From contig DASQKY010000012.1 of assembly GCA_035630295.1 (NCBI GenBank), positions 89,509 to 153,508 of the forward strand: a stretch of DNA of 64,000 bases, given 5' to 3'. Position numbers and translations under genes: made by a program. Under the pieces are notes generated by a model that saw nothing but the letters and a program-made list of their open reading frames with translations, searched no databases and was not told the DNA's origin. Source of the stretch: Acidimicrobiales bacterium (lineage in GTDB: Bacteria; Actinomycetota; Acidimicrobiia; Acidimicrobiales; Iamiaceae). Below, one piece after another: positions 10,122 to 18,215 of the stretch; the first letter of the stretch is position 1, and the number at the start of each line of letters is the position of its first letter.

Positions 10122-11026
10122 CAGCCCCGGTCGGCGAAGGTGGTCTCCAGGGCGCCGACCTCCAGGCCGGGCATGGCCGCTCCCAGGCCCCGGGACACCT
10201 TGGCCAGGATGGCCGGGTCGCCGAAGTGGGTGGTGGCCTCGACCACGGCCTTGGCCCGGCGGGCCGGGTCGTCGGACTTGAAGATGCCCGAGCCCACGAA
10301 CGTGGCCTCGGCCCCCAGCTGCATGACCAGGGCGGCATCCGCCGGGGTGGCGATGCCCCCGGCGCAGAACAGGGGGACGGGGAGGCGGCCGACCGACGCC
10401 ACCTCCTGGACCAGGGGCAGGGGGGCCTGGAGCCGCTTGGCCCACTCGAACTGCTCGGCCCCGTCGGCCTGGGTGAGCTTGCGGATGTCGCCCAGGATGG
10501 TGCGCAGGTGCCGGACGGCCTCGACGATGTTGCCGGTGCCGGCCTCGCCCTTGGAGCGGATCATGCAGGCCCCCTCGGAGATGCGCCGCAGGGCCTCGCC
10601 CAGGTTCGTGGCCCCGCACACGAAGGGGACGGTGAAGGCCCACTTGTCGATGTGGTGGGTCTCGTCCGCCGGGGTCAGGACCTCGGACTCGTCCACGAAG
10701 TCGACGCCCAGGGCCTCGAGGATCTGGGCCTCGACGAAGTGGCCGATGCGGGCCTTGGCCATGACCGGGATGGTGACCGCGGCCTTGATGCCCTCGATCA
10801 TCTCCGGGTCGCTCATGCGGGCCACGCCGCCGTCCCGGCGGATGTCGGACGGCACCCGCTCCAGGGCCATGACCGCCACCGCGCCGGCGTCCTCGGCCAC
10901 CTTGGCCTGCTCGGGGTCGACCACGTCCATGATCACGCCGCCCCGGAGCATCTCGGCCAGGCCGCGCTTCACCCGGAACGTCCCGGTCTCGGGCGGGGTG
11001 GAGGCAGTCGTGGGGCTCTCGGGCAT
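10118..11026 (-). CDS. pdxS: Pyridoxal 5'-phosphate synthase lyase subunit
   Basis: Dodecameric TIM-barrel synthase making PLP from ribose 5-phosphate, glyceraldehyde 3-phosphate and ammonia. The 302-residue sequence is highly conserved: [48 protein letters not shown], the [10 protein letters not shown] segment, and [14 protein letters not shown]. Subunit contacts with PdxT are encoded by the overlapping downstream gene. The first 15 residues are poorly conserved and acidic, as in other actinobacteria. The ATG at 11024-11026 is followed by clear coding. Confidence 0.96.
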   Translation of the reverse strand: MPESPTTASTPPETGTFRVKRGLAEMLRGGVIMDVVDPEQAKVAEDAGAVAVMALERVPSDIRRDGGVARMSDPEMIEGIKAAVTIPVMAKARIGHFVEAQILEALGVDFVDESEVLTPADETHHIDKWAFTVPFVCGATNLGEALRRISEGACMIRSKGEAGTGNIVEAVRHLRTILGDIRKLTQADGAEQFEWAKRLQAPLPLVQEVASVGRLPVPLFCAGGIATPADAALVMQLGAEATFVGSGIFKSDDPARRAKAVVEATTHFGDPAILAKVSRGLGAAMPGLEVGALETTFADRGW

Positions 11027-11100
11027 GGGTCCACTCTACGACCGGCCTCCCCCGACCCCGAAGCCGGTTGGCCCACGGATCGGCCCTCGGGCGGGACCGC

Positions 11101-11523
11101 TCAGAGGCCCTCGCCGGCGCCCCGGCGGGCCAGGACGGCCTCCCGGGTGGGCACCCGCCAGGCGATCCAGGCCACCCCCACCGCCCCGGCGGCGGCGATG
11201 GCCAGGCGCACGGCCAGGCGGTCCACGCCCAGGGCGATGCTCAGCGAGCAGGCCACCACGATCATGGCGCCGGCCAGCACCTTGGCCCGCCGGGGCATGC
11301 CCAGGCCGGCCCGGTGGTCACGCACCATGGGGCCCACGCCGGGCAGGTCCAGGACCCACCGCTCGAAGCGGGGGCTGGACTTGGAGAAGCACCACGCCGC
11401 GAACACGAAGGGGCCGACGGTGGGCAGCCCGGGCAGCACCACGCCCAGGGTGCCGACCCCCACCCCCACGAAGCCGAGCGCCGTCCACGCCGCCCGGGAG
11501 GCGCGGTTCGGGGCCGGGGGCAC
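11101..11523 (-). CDS. YbaN/DUF454-family small membrane protein
   Basis: A 140-residue inner-membrane protein. The segment GVGTLGVVLPGLPTVGPFVFAA followed by WCFSKSSPRFERWVL is the diagnostic DUF454 (YbaN) pattern, after which come two more hydrophobic helices (KVLAGAMIVVACSLSIAL and LAIAAAGAVGVAWIAW). The family's function is not established. The GTG at 11521-11523 overlaps the TAG of the upstream gene by one base, so the two are coupled. Confidence 0.8.
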   Translation of the reverse strand: MPPAPNRASRAAWTALGFVGVGVGTLGVVLPGLPTVGPFVFAAWCFSKSSPRFERWVLDLPGVGPMVRDHRAGLGMPRRAKVLAGAMIVVACSLSIALGVDRLAVRLAIAAAGAVGVAWIAWRVPTREAVLARRGAGEGL

Positions 11524-11945
11524 TAGGTCAACAGCTCGACGAGGTCCCGGGCGATCAGGACCACCAGCAGGGCGATCACCGTGCCCCCCACCGCGGTGTA
11601 GGCCCAGCGCCAGCGGTGGTCGGCCCGCCAGAAGCGGCGGATGCTCTTGACGTTGAACACGATGGCCAGCGCCCCGACCGGGATGCCGACCAGCGGCCCC
11701 ACCCCGGCGGCCAGGCCCAGGGCCGGCCCCAGGAACGGGATCACCAGGTAGGTGAGGATGCACCGGGTGGCCGAGACCAGGATCGAGCGGCTGAAGGCGC
11801 TGCGCAGCGCGTCCTCGCCCAGCCGGGGCTGCGCGTCGGAGATGCGCAGGACCCGGCGGGCCAGCTCGTCGGCACTGGAGCGGGCCGGGGCGGGCGGAGC
11901 CGCGGCCAGGGAGGGCTCGGGCGCGGCCGTGGGCACGGTGGACAC
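11523..11945 (-). CDS. Hypothetical membrane protein, two or three TM segments
   Basis: I do not recognise this 140-residue protein. The first 35 residues are Ala/Pro-rich and likely disordered. A helical stretch (DALRSAFSRSILVSATRC) follows, then hydrophobic segments around ILTYLVIPFLGPALG, GVGPLVGIPVGALAIVF and WAYTAVGGTVIALLVVLIA. The start is a GTG at 11943-11945. An ATG eight bases upstream is in another frame. Position between an M48 protease and a DUF454 protein, all on the minus strand, suggests membrane maintenance, but this is guesswork. Confidence 0.65.
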   Translation of the reverse strand: MSTVPTAAPEPSLAAAPPAPARSSADELARRVLRISDAQPRLGEDALRSAFSRSILVSATRCILTYLVIPFLGPALGLAAGVGPLVGIPVGALAIVFNVKSIRRFWRADHRWRWAYTAVGGTVIALLVVLIARDLVELLT

Positions 11946-11995
11946 GGCGCCATGCTCGCAGCCCCGTCCCCCACCGGCCAACCCGGAGCGGGCGC

Positions 11996-12736
11996 TCACA
12001 GCTCCCGGAGGGTGGCGATGCGGTCCTCGATGGGCGGGTGGGTGTCGGACCGGCCGTCCCCGCCCTCGGGCCGGGCCGTGGGCGACTCGATCCACAGGTG
12101 GGCGATGGCCGGCGACGAGACCTGGACCACGGCGGCGGCGTCCCGCAGCTTCTCCAGGGCCGAGACGAGGGCCGGCGGGTACCGGGTCACCTCCACCGCG
12201 GCGATGTCGGCCAGGGCGTGGCGGTCCCGGTCCACCACCCGGCGCAGCGGCGGCGCGGTGACGGCCAGGGTGGCCACCTGCACGTCGTCGTGCTTGATGT
12301 GGCTCAGCTCGTGGGCCAGCACCGCCTCCAGCTCGACCCGGGTCATCGTCGCCAGCAGGCCGGTGGTGACCACGATGGCGGCGCGCTGCGGGGAGCGCCC
12401 CAGGGCCAGTGCGTTGGGGGCCTCGTCGTCGACGACGTAGAGATCCGGCTTGGGCAGGCCGCTGGCCACGCACAGCCCTTCGACCAGGTTGTGGAGCCGG
12501 GCGTGCTCCCCCGGATCCGCGGGCCGGGCCCGGCTGGCCGACAGGGCCACCCGCTCCGCGGTCCACCACAGAGCGAAGGCCGCCGCCCCGACCACCGCCA
12601 CGGCCACGACGACGCCCACCGGGCCCAGGCCGACCAGCCAGGCCGGGATGGCCACCACCGCCACCGCCAGCAGCAGGGCGGATGCGCCGAGCAGCAGGGC
12701 GGAGCGGCGCGTGGTGCGGACGAGGTGCTGGTACAC
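11996..12736 (-). CDS. M48-family membrane zinc metalloprotease (HtpX-like)
   Basis: A 246-residue protein with two N-terminal transmembrane helices (residues about 12-35 and 37-58) and a zinc-protease domain carrying HELSH at residues 142-146 in the context VLAHELSHIKHDDV. Further family landmarks are the NALALGRSP loop and the C-terminal DTHPPIEDRIATL block. HtpX-like proteases degrade damaged membrane proteins. lemA lies directly upstream, a pairing common in bacteria. The GTG start at 12734-12736 is seven bases after the lemA stop. Confidence 0.9.
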   Translation of the reverse strand: MYQHLVRTTRRSALLLGASALLLAVAVVAIPAWLVGLGPVGVVVAVAVVGAAAFALWWTAERVALSASRARPADPGEHARLHNLVEGLCVASGLPKPDLYVVDDEAPNALALGRSPQRAAIVVTTGLLATMTRVELEAVLAHELSHIKHDDVQVATLAVTAPPLRRVVDRDRHALADIAAVEVTRYPPALVSALEKLRDAAAVVQVSSPAIAHLWIESPTARPEGGDGRSDTHPPIEDRIATLREL

Positions 12737-12743
12737 AGGCCGG

Positions 12744-13301
12744 TCAGAAGCTCACGTCGACGGGGCCCCGGGCGTCGCCCTCGGCCTGGAAGTACTGCCG
12801 GGGGCCGTAGCCGGCCATGCGGGCCAGGAACACCGAGGGCATGGTCTCGATCTTGGTGTTGTACCGGTTCACGGCGTCGTTGTAGTACTGCCGGGCGTAG
12901 GCCACGCGATCCTCGCTGGTGGTCAGCTCCTCCTGGAGGGCCAGGAAGTTCTGGTTGGCCTTCAGGTCGGGGTAGGCCTCGGACAGGGCGAACACGTTGG
13001 CCAGGGCGCCCGACACCGCCTGCTCGGCCGAGGCCTGCTCGGCCGGCGACGAGGCGGCCACCGCCCGGTTGCGGGCGGTGATTACCTGCTCCAGGGTGGC
13101 CTGCTCGTGGGCCGCGTAGCCCTTCACCGTCTCGACCAGGTTGGGGATCAGGTCGTGGCGCCGGTTGAGCTGCACCTCGATCTGGGCCCACGCCGCCTCG
13201 ACCCGGTTCTTGAGCCTGACCAGGCCGTTGTAGAGCACGACCAGGCCGATGGCCACGACCAGCACCAGGACGAGGGCCACGATGGCGATGATCGATCCCA
13301 C
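12744..13301 (-). CDS. lemA: LemA family protein
   Basis: A 185-residue membrane-anchored protein with one N-terminal helix (IIAIVALVLVLVVAIGLVVL) and a mostly helical external or cytoplasmic domain. Family hallmarks are YNGLVRLKNRVEAAWAQI, LNRRHDLIPNLVETVKGYA, and the C-terminal YYNDAVNRYNTKIETMPS block. The GTG start at 13299-13301 follows a GGAGG-type ribosome site. The function is unsettled in the literature; pairing with an M48 protease downstream suggests a joint role in envelope quality control. Confidence 0.92.
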   Translation of the reverse strand: MGSIIAIVALVLVLVVAIGLVVLYNGLVRLKNRVEAAWAQIEVQLNRRHDLIPNLVETVKGYAAHEQATLEQVITARNRAVAASSPAEQASAEQAVSGALANVFALSEAYPDLKANQNFLALQEELTTSEDRVAYARQYYNDAVNRYNTKIETMPSVFLARMAGYGPRQYFQAEGDARGPVDVSF

Positions 13302-13391
13302 GGGTCCTCCGGGCGGGGTGCGGGGGGCGGCGCCCGCCGGGACGGGCGGAGCGAGCCTAGACCCCGCCCTCCGGCGCCCCGGCCACCGGGC

Positions 13392-14465
13392 TCAGCCGGC
13401 CACCCGCTCGTACAGGTCGAGGTAGCACCGGGCCAGGCGGTCCATGGAGAACACCTCGGCCCGCTCCCGGCCCGAGGCCACCAGGCGGGCCGCCCAGTCC
13501 GGGTCGCCCAGCACGGCCTGGAGCGCCCGGGCCAGGGCGGCGGCGTCGCCCGGGGGGACCAGGACGGCGTCGTGGTCCGGCCGGGCCACCCGGCGGTAGC
13601 CGGCCAGGTCGCTGGCCACGATGGCGGTGCCGGCGGCCATGGCCTCCAGCAGCACCACGCCGAAGGACTCACCCCGCAACGAGGGGGCGCAGTAGGCGGT
13701 GGCGCCCCGCAACCGGGACGCCTTCTCGGCGTCCGAGATGCGGCCCAGCCACTCGACCCGGGGGTCGCCGGAGGTGCGCTGGGCCAGGCGGTCGGTGTCG
13801 GGGCCGTCGCCGGCCACCCACAGGCGCACGTCGCGGGGCAGGTCGCCCAGGGCGTCGAGCAGGACCTCCAGGCCCTTGCGCTCGTCGTGGCGGCCCAGGA
13901 ACAAGACGGTGGGGTGGCCGTCGGTGGGCGTGGGCTCGGCCTCGGCGAAGAAGGGGATCTCGATGCCGTTGTAGACCCGCTCGTAGCTGCCGCCGAGGTG
14001 GGCCGCGGCCAGCTCCTCGGCATCGGCGGAGACCGCGCACCGCAGGTCGAGCCGGCCGGCCAGGCGGCGCACCACGGGGCCCAGGGCCCGGTACGCGCCC
14101 GACACCCCGGCGGCGTGGAACGTCCCCACCAGCGGGGCCGGCTTGACCACGCAGGCCGTCATGCACGCCCCCGGCCCCAGCGGCTCGTGCAGGTTGAGCA
14201 CGTCGAACCCCTCGTCGCGGGCGGCCCGGATGAGGCGGAGCTGGGCCGCCACGTCGGGGGCCAGGGGGGCGATGGAGCCGTTGGCGGCCATCGGCATGCT
14301 GTTGCCCAGCGGGGTCACCCAGGCGTCCGGCGGCGGGCCGTCGCAGGGGGCCAGCACCCGGGCCGGGTGGCCGTGGGCCCGCAGGGCCCGGGCCAGCCCC
14401 AGCACCTGGGCCTGCACGCCCCCGGGGATGGTCAGGCTGTAGGGGCAGACGAGGCCGATCCGCAC
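13392..14465 (-). CDS. pimA: Phosphatidyl-myo-inositol mannosyltransferase-like GT4 glycosyltransferase
   Basis: Likely adds the first mannose from GDP-mannose to phosphatidylinositol on the cytoplasmic membrane face. The 357-residue GT-B protein starts IGLVCPYSLTIPGGVQ, has VLGLARALRAHGHPARVLAP, and the C-terminal donor site VLFLGRHDERKGLEVLL, then PSLRGESFGVVLLEAMAAG with the catalytic EX7E-type glutamates. The GTG start is at 14463-14465. Assignment to PimA rests on the context: patA, pgsA, a HIT protein and thrS follow upstream in the same order as in mycobacteria. A plus-strand gene of unknown function interrupts the cluster at 14590-15264. Confidence 0.85.
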   Translation of the reverse strand: MRIGLVCPYSLTIPGGVQAQVLGLARALRAHGHPARVLAPCDGPPPDAWVTPLGNSMPMAANGSIAPLAPDVAAQLRLIRAARDEGFDVLNLHEPLGPGACMTACVVKPAPLVGTFHAAGVSGAYRALGPVVRRLAGRLDLRCAVSADAEELAAAHLGGSYERVYNGIEIPFFAEAEPTPTDGHPTVLFLGRHDERKGLEVLLDALGDLPRDVRLWVAGDGPDTDRLAQRTSGDPRVEWLGRISDAEKASRLRGATAYCAPSLRGESFGVVLLEAMAAGTAIVASDLAGYRRVARPDHDAVLVPPGDAAALARALQAVLGDPDWAARLVASGRERAEVFSMDRLARCYLDLYERVAG

Positions 14466-14589
14466 GGGCCGGAGCCTACGGCCCGGCCCCGGCCCCGGCC
14501 CCAGCCAGCCGGGCGTCGCCGGGCCCGGGGGTGCTAGACAGCGCCGGTCGGGGCCGTGGGAGCCCCCCAGGAACGGGGAAGCAGCACAG

Positions 14590-15264
14590 ATGTCGGACGC
14601 CCAGGACGAGACCGTCGCGCCGGAGCCCGCCCCGCGGGCCAAGCCCAAGGAGAAGGAGGGTCACGACCGGGTCGAGGTGGTGGCCGCCATCCTCCTCGGC
14701 ATCGCCGGGGCCCTGACCGCCTTCTCGGCCTACAAGGCCGCCCTCACCGACGGCGACGCCCTCAAGGGCTACACCGAGTCCGCCAAGTCGACCTCGGACG
14801 CCAACAGCTCCTACGACGACTACTCCCAGACCTACTACGCCGACCAGCAGCTGTTTCGCGACTACCTGCTGGCCGCCAACGACGACCCGGAGGTGGGCCT
14901 GGGCCTGCGGGCCCTGTTCTTCGACGACAACCTGGAGGCCGCCACGACGAGCTGGGAGAACCTGCCGGAGGACGAGCGGCCGGCCACCGCCCTGGACGTC
15001 GACGCCTACCAGGAGACGGCGCTCGAGGAGTACAACGAGTTCAGCGCGGACGCCGAGACCCAGTTCACCGAGGCGGCCAAGGCCGACTCGGCCGGGGACA
15101 AGTTCGAGCAGGCGTCGGTGTTCCTGGCCATCTCCCTGTTCCTGGCCGGCGTGGCCAGCCTGTTCAAGGTCCAGGGCGTGCGCTACGCCGCCCTCATCGG
15201 CAGCGCCCTGGTCATCGTCCCGGGGATCATGGCCATGCTCGACGGCCAGAGCGCCCTGGGGTAG
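14590..15264 (+). CDS. Hypothetical membrane protein resembling DUF4337 proteins
   Basis: A 224-residue protein with an acidic, charged first 25 residues, one TM helix (VVAAILLGIAGALTAFSAY), a long polar domain of about 120 residues rich in Asp, Glu and Tyr, and two closing TM helices (ASVFLAISLFLAGVASLF and ALIGSALVIVPGIMAML). The one-then-two TM layout with a soluble middle resembles DUF4337, but I hold that loosely. It is plus-strand inside an otherwise minus-strand inositol-lipid cluster and therefore has its own promoter in the gap after 14465. Confidence 0.75.
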   Translation: MSDAQDETVAPEPAPRAKPKEKEGHDRVEVVAAILLGIAGALTAFSAYKAALTDGDALKGYTESAKSTSDANSSYDDYSQTYYADQQLFRDYLLAANDDPEVGLGLRALFFDDNLEAATTSWENLPEDERPATALDVDAYQETALEEYNEFSADAETQFTEAAKADSAGDKFEQASVFLAISLFLAGVASLFKVQGVRYAALIGSALVIVPGIMAMLDGQSALG

Positions 15265-15275
15265 GTCCTCAGCCG

Positions 15276-15291
15276 CGGGCCGGTCGGCCCG
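15276..15291. terminator. Candidate bidirectional terminator hairpin
   Basis: A GC-only stem CGGGCC/GGCCCG with a 4-base loop sits in the 35-base gap between the convergent gene ends at 15264 and 15300. There is no T-run, so this is a positional inference. Confidence 0.3.
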
Positions 15292-15299
15292 GCCCGCCG

Positions 15300-16127
15300 T
15301 CAGGCCAGGCCGGCGGCGGCCAGGGCCTCGTGGTCCGAGGGCCAGTTGGGCTGGAGCAGGTGCCACTGGTCGGGGGCCCGCCGGATCAGGTCCTCGAGGG
15401 CGTGGGCCAGGTCCTGGGTGATGCGGGCCACGTCCTCGCGCAGCCGCCCCTGCCGGGCCACCTCCAGCGGCGGGCCGGCCACGCCCAGGTGCGTGCCGTC
15501 GGCCTCGTGGTAGACGGCCGCCGGGACCAGGGGCGCCCCGCTGCGCAGGGCCAGGGTGGCCGGGCCGCCGGGCAGGGTGGTGCGCTCGCCGAACATCTCC
15601 ACCTCGATGCCGCCGCCGCCCAGGTCCCGATCGCACAGCAGGGCCAGGACGCGGTTCTGCTTGAGGGCTCGGGCGCAGGCCGAGGCCGCCCCGCCGTCGA
15701 GGGTGATGACCTCCATGCCCAGGGCCTCCCGCAGGCCCACGAACCACCGGGCCAGCTCGGGTGGCTCCAACTTCTCGACCACGGCCGAGACCGGGTGCCC
15801 GACCACCTCGGTGAGCCAGAACGCCGCCCACTCCCAGCCGCCCAGGTGCGGGAGGGCCAGGATGACGCCAGTGCCGGCGTCCAGGCCGGCCTCCACGTGC
15901 TCCATGGTCGCGCTGTGGAAGCCGGCGTCGAGGTCGGCCGCCGCCGTGCCGGGGAGGCGGAACGACTCCACCCAGTACCGGAGGTAGGAGGCGAAGGTGG
16001 CGTCCACCCTCCGGGCCAGCTCGTCCGGGCCCACGTCCTGGCCCAGGGCCCGGCGCAGGTTGCGCTCCACCATGAGCCGCCGGGCCGGCATCTGCCGGGC
16101 GGCCAGCCGGCCGCCGACGGTGCACAC
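15300..16127 (-). CDS. patA: Phosphatidylinositol mannoside acyltransferase (LpxL/HtrB-like)
   Basis: Membrane-associated lysophospholipid-type acyltransferase predicted to acylate the mannose of PIM. The 275-residue form shows RLMVERNLRRALG, YLRYWVESFRLP, the catalytic His region LALPHLGGWEWA, the donor-site DRDLGGGGIEVEMFG, and a WHLLQPNWPSD end. The annotated start is GTG at 16125-16127. Homologous-looking sequence (AYAAFRVGSAAARVLP) continues upstream to a CTG at 16209-16211 that overlaps the pgsA stop, with no ATG, GTG or TTG in between, so true translation may begin at that CTG. Confidence 0.85.
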   Translation of the reverse strand: MCTVGGRLAARQMPARRLMVERNLRRALGQDVGPDELARRVDATFASYLRYWVESFRLPGTAAADLDAGFHSATMEHVEAGLDAGTGVILALPHLGGWEWAAFWLTEVVGHPVSAVVEKLEPPELARWFVGLREALGMEVITLDGGAASACARALKQNRVLALLCDRDLGGGGIEVEMFGERTTLPGGPATLALRSGAPLVPAAVYHEADGTHLGVAGPPLEVARQGRLREDVARITQDLAHALEDLIRRAPDQWHLLQPNWPSDHEALAAAGLA

Positions 16128-16207
16128 GGTCGGGATGGCCGCCGCCGGGAGGACCCGGGCCGCGGCCGAGCCGACCCGGAAGGCGGCGTAGGCGGGGTGG
16201 GGCAGGT

Positions 16208-16948
16208 TCAGCGGTCGTTGCGCCGGCCGGAGCCGAAGCGGTCGCGGGCGGCGAAGCGCTCACGGGCGCTACGGCGGCCCTCGGCGGTGCGGCGGGCCGC
16301 GGTGCGCGACACCCGGACCTGGCGGCGGGCCCGCTCGCGGGCGGTGGCCGGGCGGGGGGGCACGGCGCTGCTGGCCTGGCGCCAGACCTTGGCGAAGCGC
16401 TGGGCCGCCGTCACCACCGTGAGGGCCAGCGTGAGCCACAGGATGGCCACCATCAACCCGGGGAACAGCAGGGCCAGCCCGATGGCCACCAGGCGCTCGG
16501 CCCGCTCCATCAGCCCGCCCCTGGCGTCGTAGCCCAGAGCCTCGGCCTTGGCCCGCTCGTAGGAGATGACCAGCGAGGCGGCCAGGACGGCCAGGGGCAG
16601 CACGGCGATGCGGCCGGCGCCGGGCTGGGAGGACAGGTACCAGGCCACGCCACCCAGCAGGAGGGCGTCGGACACCCGGTCGCACACCGAGTCGAAGAAG
16701 GCACCGCGGGGCGACGCCGTGCCGGACGCCTTGGCCACCGCCCCGTCGAGCACGTCGGGCACGGCGCACAGCACCAGCAGGAGGATGCCCAGGCGGAGGG
16801 CGCCGTTGGCCACGGCCAGGGCGGTGACGCCGGCCATGACCACGCCCAGGACCGTCAGGTGGTCGGCGGTGATGCCGGTCTTGCGCAGGTTGGTCCCGAT
16901 GGGCCGGAGCTGCTTCTCGGCCTGGCTGCGGAACTGTCCGTCGAACAT
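16208..16948 (-). CDS. pgsA: CDP-alcohol phosphatidyltransferase, probable phosphatidylinositol phosphate synthase
   Basis: Condenses CDP-diacylglycerol with inositol 1-phosphate to form PIP. The 246-residue protein has several TM helices and the CDP-alcohol motif with Asp65, Asp68, Gly69, Gly82, Asp86 and Asp90. At the usual Arg position the motif has Lys73 (AVAK rather than AxAR). The last 60 residues are very basic (Arg-rich), a cytoplasmic tail. ATG at 16946-16948 with GAGGAG upstream. Context (patA and pimA downstream, HIT and thrS upstream) supports the inositol-phosphate specificity over glycerol phosphate. Confidence 0.88.
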   Translation of the reverse strand: MFDGQFRSQAEKQLRPIGTNLRKTGITADHLTVLGVVMAGVTALAVANGALRLGILLLVLCAVPDVLDGAVAKASGTASPRGAFFDSVCDRVSDALLLGGVAWYLSSQPGAGRIAVLPLAVLAASLVISYERAKAEALGYDARGGLMERAERLVAIGLALLFPGLMVAILWLTLALTVVTAAQRFAKVWRQASSAVPPRPATARERARRQVRVSRTAARRTAEGRRSARERFAARDRFGSGRRNDR

Positions 16949-17017
16949 CGGACTCCTCGGAGGGCGGGTGCGCTTGCAGAAGTTAGCAGCGTCGCGCAGG
17001 TAGGGACAGCATGCCCG

Positions 17018-17623
17018 CTACTCGCCCGTCCTGAACGGCGTGCCGGTGCCGGTCAGGGCCCCGTCCATGTCCGACCAGTCCTCGGGGTTGTCCTCCACGA
17101 AGAAGTCGACCACCTCGCCGTCGACCCCGTCCACCAGGACCAGGGCCCGGCGGGTGGGCGGGTTCTCGGCCGAGTAGCAGAGGATCCGCCAGGTCGGGCG
17201 GCTGCGCAGGCCCCGCCACCCCATCTGGGCCGAGGCGTGGCCCACGGGGAAGCCCACCGTGCGGGTGGCCACCACCAGGGCGTCCTGCTCGTCGACGTCG
17301 AGGTCGAAGCCGGAGAGCAGGCAGTAGGCCCCGGCCGCCACCAGTGCCGCCGCCGCCCACAGCAGGCCCTCGTTCACCACCGAGCCGTCGTCGCCCTGCC
17401 ACATCACCCAGGCGGCCACGCAGGCCACGGCCAGCCCCAGGTACAGGTAGCCCGGGACCCGCCGGCGGTTGTTGTCGGGGAAGACGTAGGGCCCCACGTA
17501 GCCGGAGATGTCCAGGTCCTCGGGGAGGGCGTCGGTCACCTCGGCATCGGCCCCGGCGTCGTCCGCCGGGGCGTCGGGCTCGGGGCCGTCGTCGGGGCGC
17601 TCGTCGTCGGCCACGGGCGGCAC
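17018..17623 (-). CDS. Hypothetical membrane protein
   Basis: A 201-residue protein I do not recognise. The first 40 residues are Asp/Ala/Pro-rich and acidic. A conserved-looking segment LDISGYVGPYVFPDNNRRR precedes two TM helices (YLGLAVACVAAWVMW and LLWAAAALVAAGAYCLLSG). A soluble domain of about 85 residues follows, with the strand-rich stretches ALVVATRTVGFPVGHA and RRALVLVDGVDGEVV. It lies between the HIT gene and pgsA in the inositol-lipid cluster, with 1-2 bases between it and HIT, so it is co-transcribed. Start GTG at 17621-17623. Confidence 0.75.
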   Translation of the reverse strand: MPPVADDERPDDGPEPDAPADDAGADAEVTDALPEDLDISGYVGPYVFPDNNRRRVPGYLYLGLAVACVAAWVMWQGDDGSVVNEGLLWAAAALVAAGAYCLLSGFDLDVDEQDALVVATRTVGFPVGHASAQMGWRGLRSRPTWRILCYSAENPPTRRALVLVDGVDGEVVDFFVEDNPEDWSDMDGALTGTGTPFRTGE

Positions 17624-17624
17624 G

Positions 17625-18215
17625 CTACCGACCGCCCCCGCCCACCGGCCAGGCGGCGCGCACCTTGCGGTAGGTGTCGGCCAGGGGCTCGGGCAGGACC
17701 CGGGCCTCGGCCACCGTGGTCATGAAGTTGGCGTCGGCCGCCCACCGGGGCAGCACGTGGACGTGCAGGTGGTCGGGCACCCCGGCACCGGCCGCGGCCC
17801 CCAGGTTGAGCCCCACGTTCAGGCCGTCGGGCTGGTAGGCGGCCCGCACCGCGGCCACCGCGTCGGCCACCGTGGCCCACAGCTCGGCCGCCTCGCCGGG
17901 GTCCAGGTCGGCCAGGTCGGGCACGGCCCGGACGGGCAGGACCAGCAGGTGCCCCGAGCCGTAGGGGTAGGCGTTGAGCAGCACCACCACCCGGTCGCCC
18001 CGCCACACCACCAGGGCCTCCTCGTCGGGCAGGCCCGAGGCCAGGATGCGCTCGAAGAGGCTGCGCCCGGCCTCGTCGGGCCGGATCTCGGCCGCGTCGG
18101 AGGACACCCGCTCCATGTAGTCGGCCCGCCACCCGGCCCACAGGCGGGCCAGGCCGGGCGCCGGGCCGCCCCCGGCCTCGGCCGCGGTGCGCCCGGCCGG
18201 TCCGGCGACCGTCAC
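17625..18215 (-). CDS. HIT-domain nucleotide hydrolase/phosphorylase
   Basis: A 196-residue histidine-triad protein. The triad lies in PDHLHVHVLPRW; other family segments are VVWRGDRVVVLLNAYPYGSGHLLVLP and QPDGLNVGLNLGAAAGAG. In mycobacteria the homologue between thrS and pgsA is an Ap4A phosphorylase, so a similar dinucleoside polyphosphate role is likely. The GTG at 18213-18215 overlaps the thrS stop (GTGA). The catalytic His triad is intact. Confidence 0.9.
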   Translation of the reverse strand: MTVAGPAGRTAAEAGGGPAPGLARLWAGWRADYMERVSSDAAEIRPDEAGRSLFERILASGLPDEEALVVWRGDRVVVLLNAYPYGSGHLLVLPVRAVPDLADLDPGEAAELWATVADAVAAVRAAYQPDGLNVGLNLGAAAGAGVPDHLHVHVLPRWAADANFMTTVAEARVLPEPLADTYRKVRAAWPVGGGGR

